Both the position numbers and the translations under genes were made by a program. Positions 63,063 through 64,000 of a stretch of 64,000 bases of DNA are shown in pieces. Within the stretch, counting starts at the first letter, position 1, and every line of letters begins with the position of its first letter. The DNA is from Pontibacter pudoricolor (GTDB lineage: Bacteria; Bacteroidota; Bacteroidia; Cytophagales; Hymenobacteraceae): assembly GCF_010092985.1 (NCBI RefSeq), contig NZ_CP048106.1, forward strand, positions 1,736,001 to 1,800,000, written 5' to 3'. The notes beneath the pieces are model-generated. The model was not told the origin of the DNA, did no database searches, and worked only from the letters and a program-made list of their open reading frames with translations.

Positions 63063-64000
63063 ATGTTTACCCGCTTACGCACCACCTCTGGATACCCCAA
63101 AAAACGTTTTACTTTTTTACTTTGTACTACTACCCTGTTTGCCATCAGTTGCACGCAGGAGCGCGAAGCACAACAATCCGTTCAGGCCACAGCTCCCTCC
63201 GACCAACAAACTATAGTTTCAGAGGATACACTGGCAAAAGCAACCCCTGACACCACAGCTATAGTTGCACAAGCCACTACAGATACATCCTGGATTTACC
63301 CTGGCCCAAAGCCGTTGCCAGGCGCTATACTCCCGGAGAAGCGAATTCTTGCATTTTATGGCAACCCGCTTTCAAAGCGAATGGGTATTTTAGGGGAGCT
63401 CCCTCCGGAGCAGATGCTGCAGAAACTGGACGAAGAAGTTGCCAACTGGAGCAAGGCCGACCCAACCACACCGGTACAGCCTGCGCTGCATGTTATAGTT
63501 GTAACTGCCCAGGGTCACCCGAGTGCCGGAGGCAAGTACAGGTTGCGTATGCGTCATAAAATGATCGACGAAGTGCTGGAGATAGCGAAACAGCGCGATG
63601 CTATCGTTTTCCTGGATGTGCAGGTAGGCCATAGTACGCTGCAGGCAGAGTTGCCTGAACTTGAGAAATACCTTAGCCTGCCAAATGTGCACTTAGGTAT
63701 TGATGCCGAATTTGCTATGAAAGATGGTACCATACCGGGCCGTAAAATCGGTTCTTTTAACGCAGAAGATATAAACTATGCCACAAGCTACCTTGCCGAC
63801 CTGGTAACAAAAAACCAGATACCGCCCAAGATGCTGATCGTGCACCGCTTTACCCAGGGTATGATCAAAAACACCGAAAACATTAAACTTGACCCACGCT
63901 ACCAGGTAGTAATGCACATGGATGGCTGGGGCGGCCCGGCACTCAAGAAAGACACCTACCGCCGTTACATTAAAAACGAGCCGGTTCAGTTCACAGGCTT
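63063..64000 (+). CDS. lipoprotein of unknown function (3' end cut by window)
   Basis: The frame opens at ATG 63063 and runs to the window end (312 codons). Lipoprotein signal with hydrophobic stretch 17-28 and lipobox FAISC (Cys30). A Thr/Ala/Ser-rich linker (about 35-80) precedes a globular domain beginning ILAFYGNPLSKRMGILGELPPEQML. The domain includes HVIVVTAQGHPSAGGKYRLRM, VFLDVQVGHSTLQ, HLGIDAEFAMK and MLIVHRFTQGMI; alternating strands and helices suggest a barrel. No named family recognised. CTATAG words at about 63210 and 63260 lie in the linker. Confidence 0.75.
   Translation, partial: MFTRLRTTSGYPKKRFTFLLCTTTLFAISCTQEREAQQSVQATAPSDQQTIVSEDTLAKATPDTTAIVAQATTDTSWIYPGPKPLPGAILPEKRILAFYGNPLSKRMGILGELPPEQMLQKLDEEVANWSKADPTTPVQPALHVIVVTAQGHPSAGGKYRLRMRHKMIDEVLEIAKQRDAIVFLDVQVGHSTLQAELPELEKYLSLPNVHLGIDAEFAMKDGTIPGRKIGSFNAEDINYATSYLADLVTKNQIPPKMLIVHRFTQGMIKNTENIKLDPRYQVVMHMDGWGGPALKKDTYRRYIKNEPVQFTG

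Overview
The window looks like chromosomal DNA of a Bacteroidota bacterium, most likely order Cytophagales and family Hymenobacteraceae (Pontibacter-like). That placement is inferred from four things: repeated TAnnTTTG-type promoter -7 boxes, a type IX secretion type-B sorting domain protein (43066-44979), the gene order ftsX-DUF3098-uppP-truB-ribF, and several Bacteroidota-type intergenic repeats. No rRNA, CRISPR array, prophage or replication origin is visible.

Layout. 1-3.8 kb: end of apaG, a methyltransferase, kdsA (Kdo for LPS), a TPMT-like methyltransferase and a membrane-anchored coiled-coil protein. 4.7-10.6 kb (minus strand): cyanophycin synthetase, tRNA-Cys, a flavodoxin-fold reductase and ribosomal protein S1. 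11.8-15.3 kb (minus): HNH nuclease, NlpC/P60 peptidase, smpB, a hotdog thioesterase and tsaD, head-to-head with a 1509-residue tamB. 19.9-23.5 kb: ftsX operon. 24.0-25.1 kb: a broken ISAs1-family insertion sequence. 25.9-29.0 kb: succinyl-CoA:3-ketoacid CoA transferase and a GNAT-nitrilase fusion. 29.1-39.7 kb: an AT-richer surface-glycan cluster (flippase, five glycosyltransferases, two Wzy/WaaL-type membrane proteins, and a convergent initiating phosphoglycosyltransferase). 40.0-45.0 kb: hisS-hutH and the T9SS cargo protein. 45.1-59.1 kb: mixed housekeeping genes (ybaB, pdhB, yihY, guaD, uspA, ffh), small lipoproteins and methyltransferases. 59.4-64 kb: a glycosyltransferase, an ArsC-like protein, an FRG-domain protein and a truncated lipoprotein gene.

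Envelope work dominates: kdsA, tamB, uppP, the glycan cluster, NlpC/P60 and lipoproteins. Translation and tRNA functions come next (rpsA, smpB, tsaD, truB, hisS, ffh, tRNA-Cys).

Most unusual features. (1) A palindromic word, AACTATAGTT (core CTATAG), is iterated on the order of 100 times inside and between genes. It is sparse in the IS and in the glycan cluster. (2) Five intergenic islands (about 3.8-4.6, 10.7-11.8, 23.5-24.0, 25.1-25.9 and 60.7-61.7 kb) are mosaics of dispersed composite repeats whose parts keep the same order between loci. (3) Three glycan genes each carry a frameshift equal to one missing base in a homopolymer, and another small gene has an in-frame TGA. Homopolymers of 7-8 bases in kdsA, ftsX and an intact glycosyltransferase are read correctly, so these need read-level checking.
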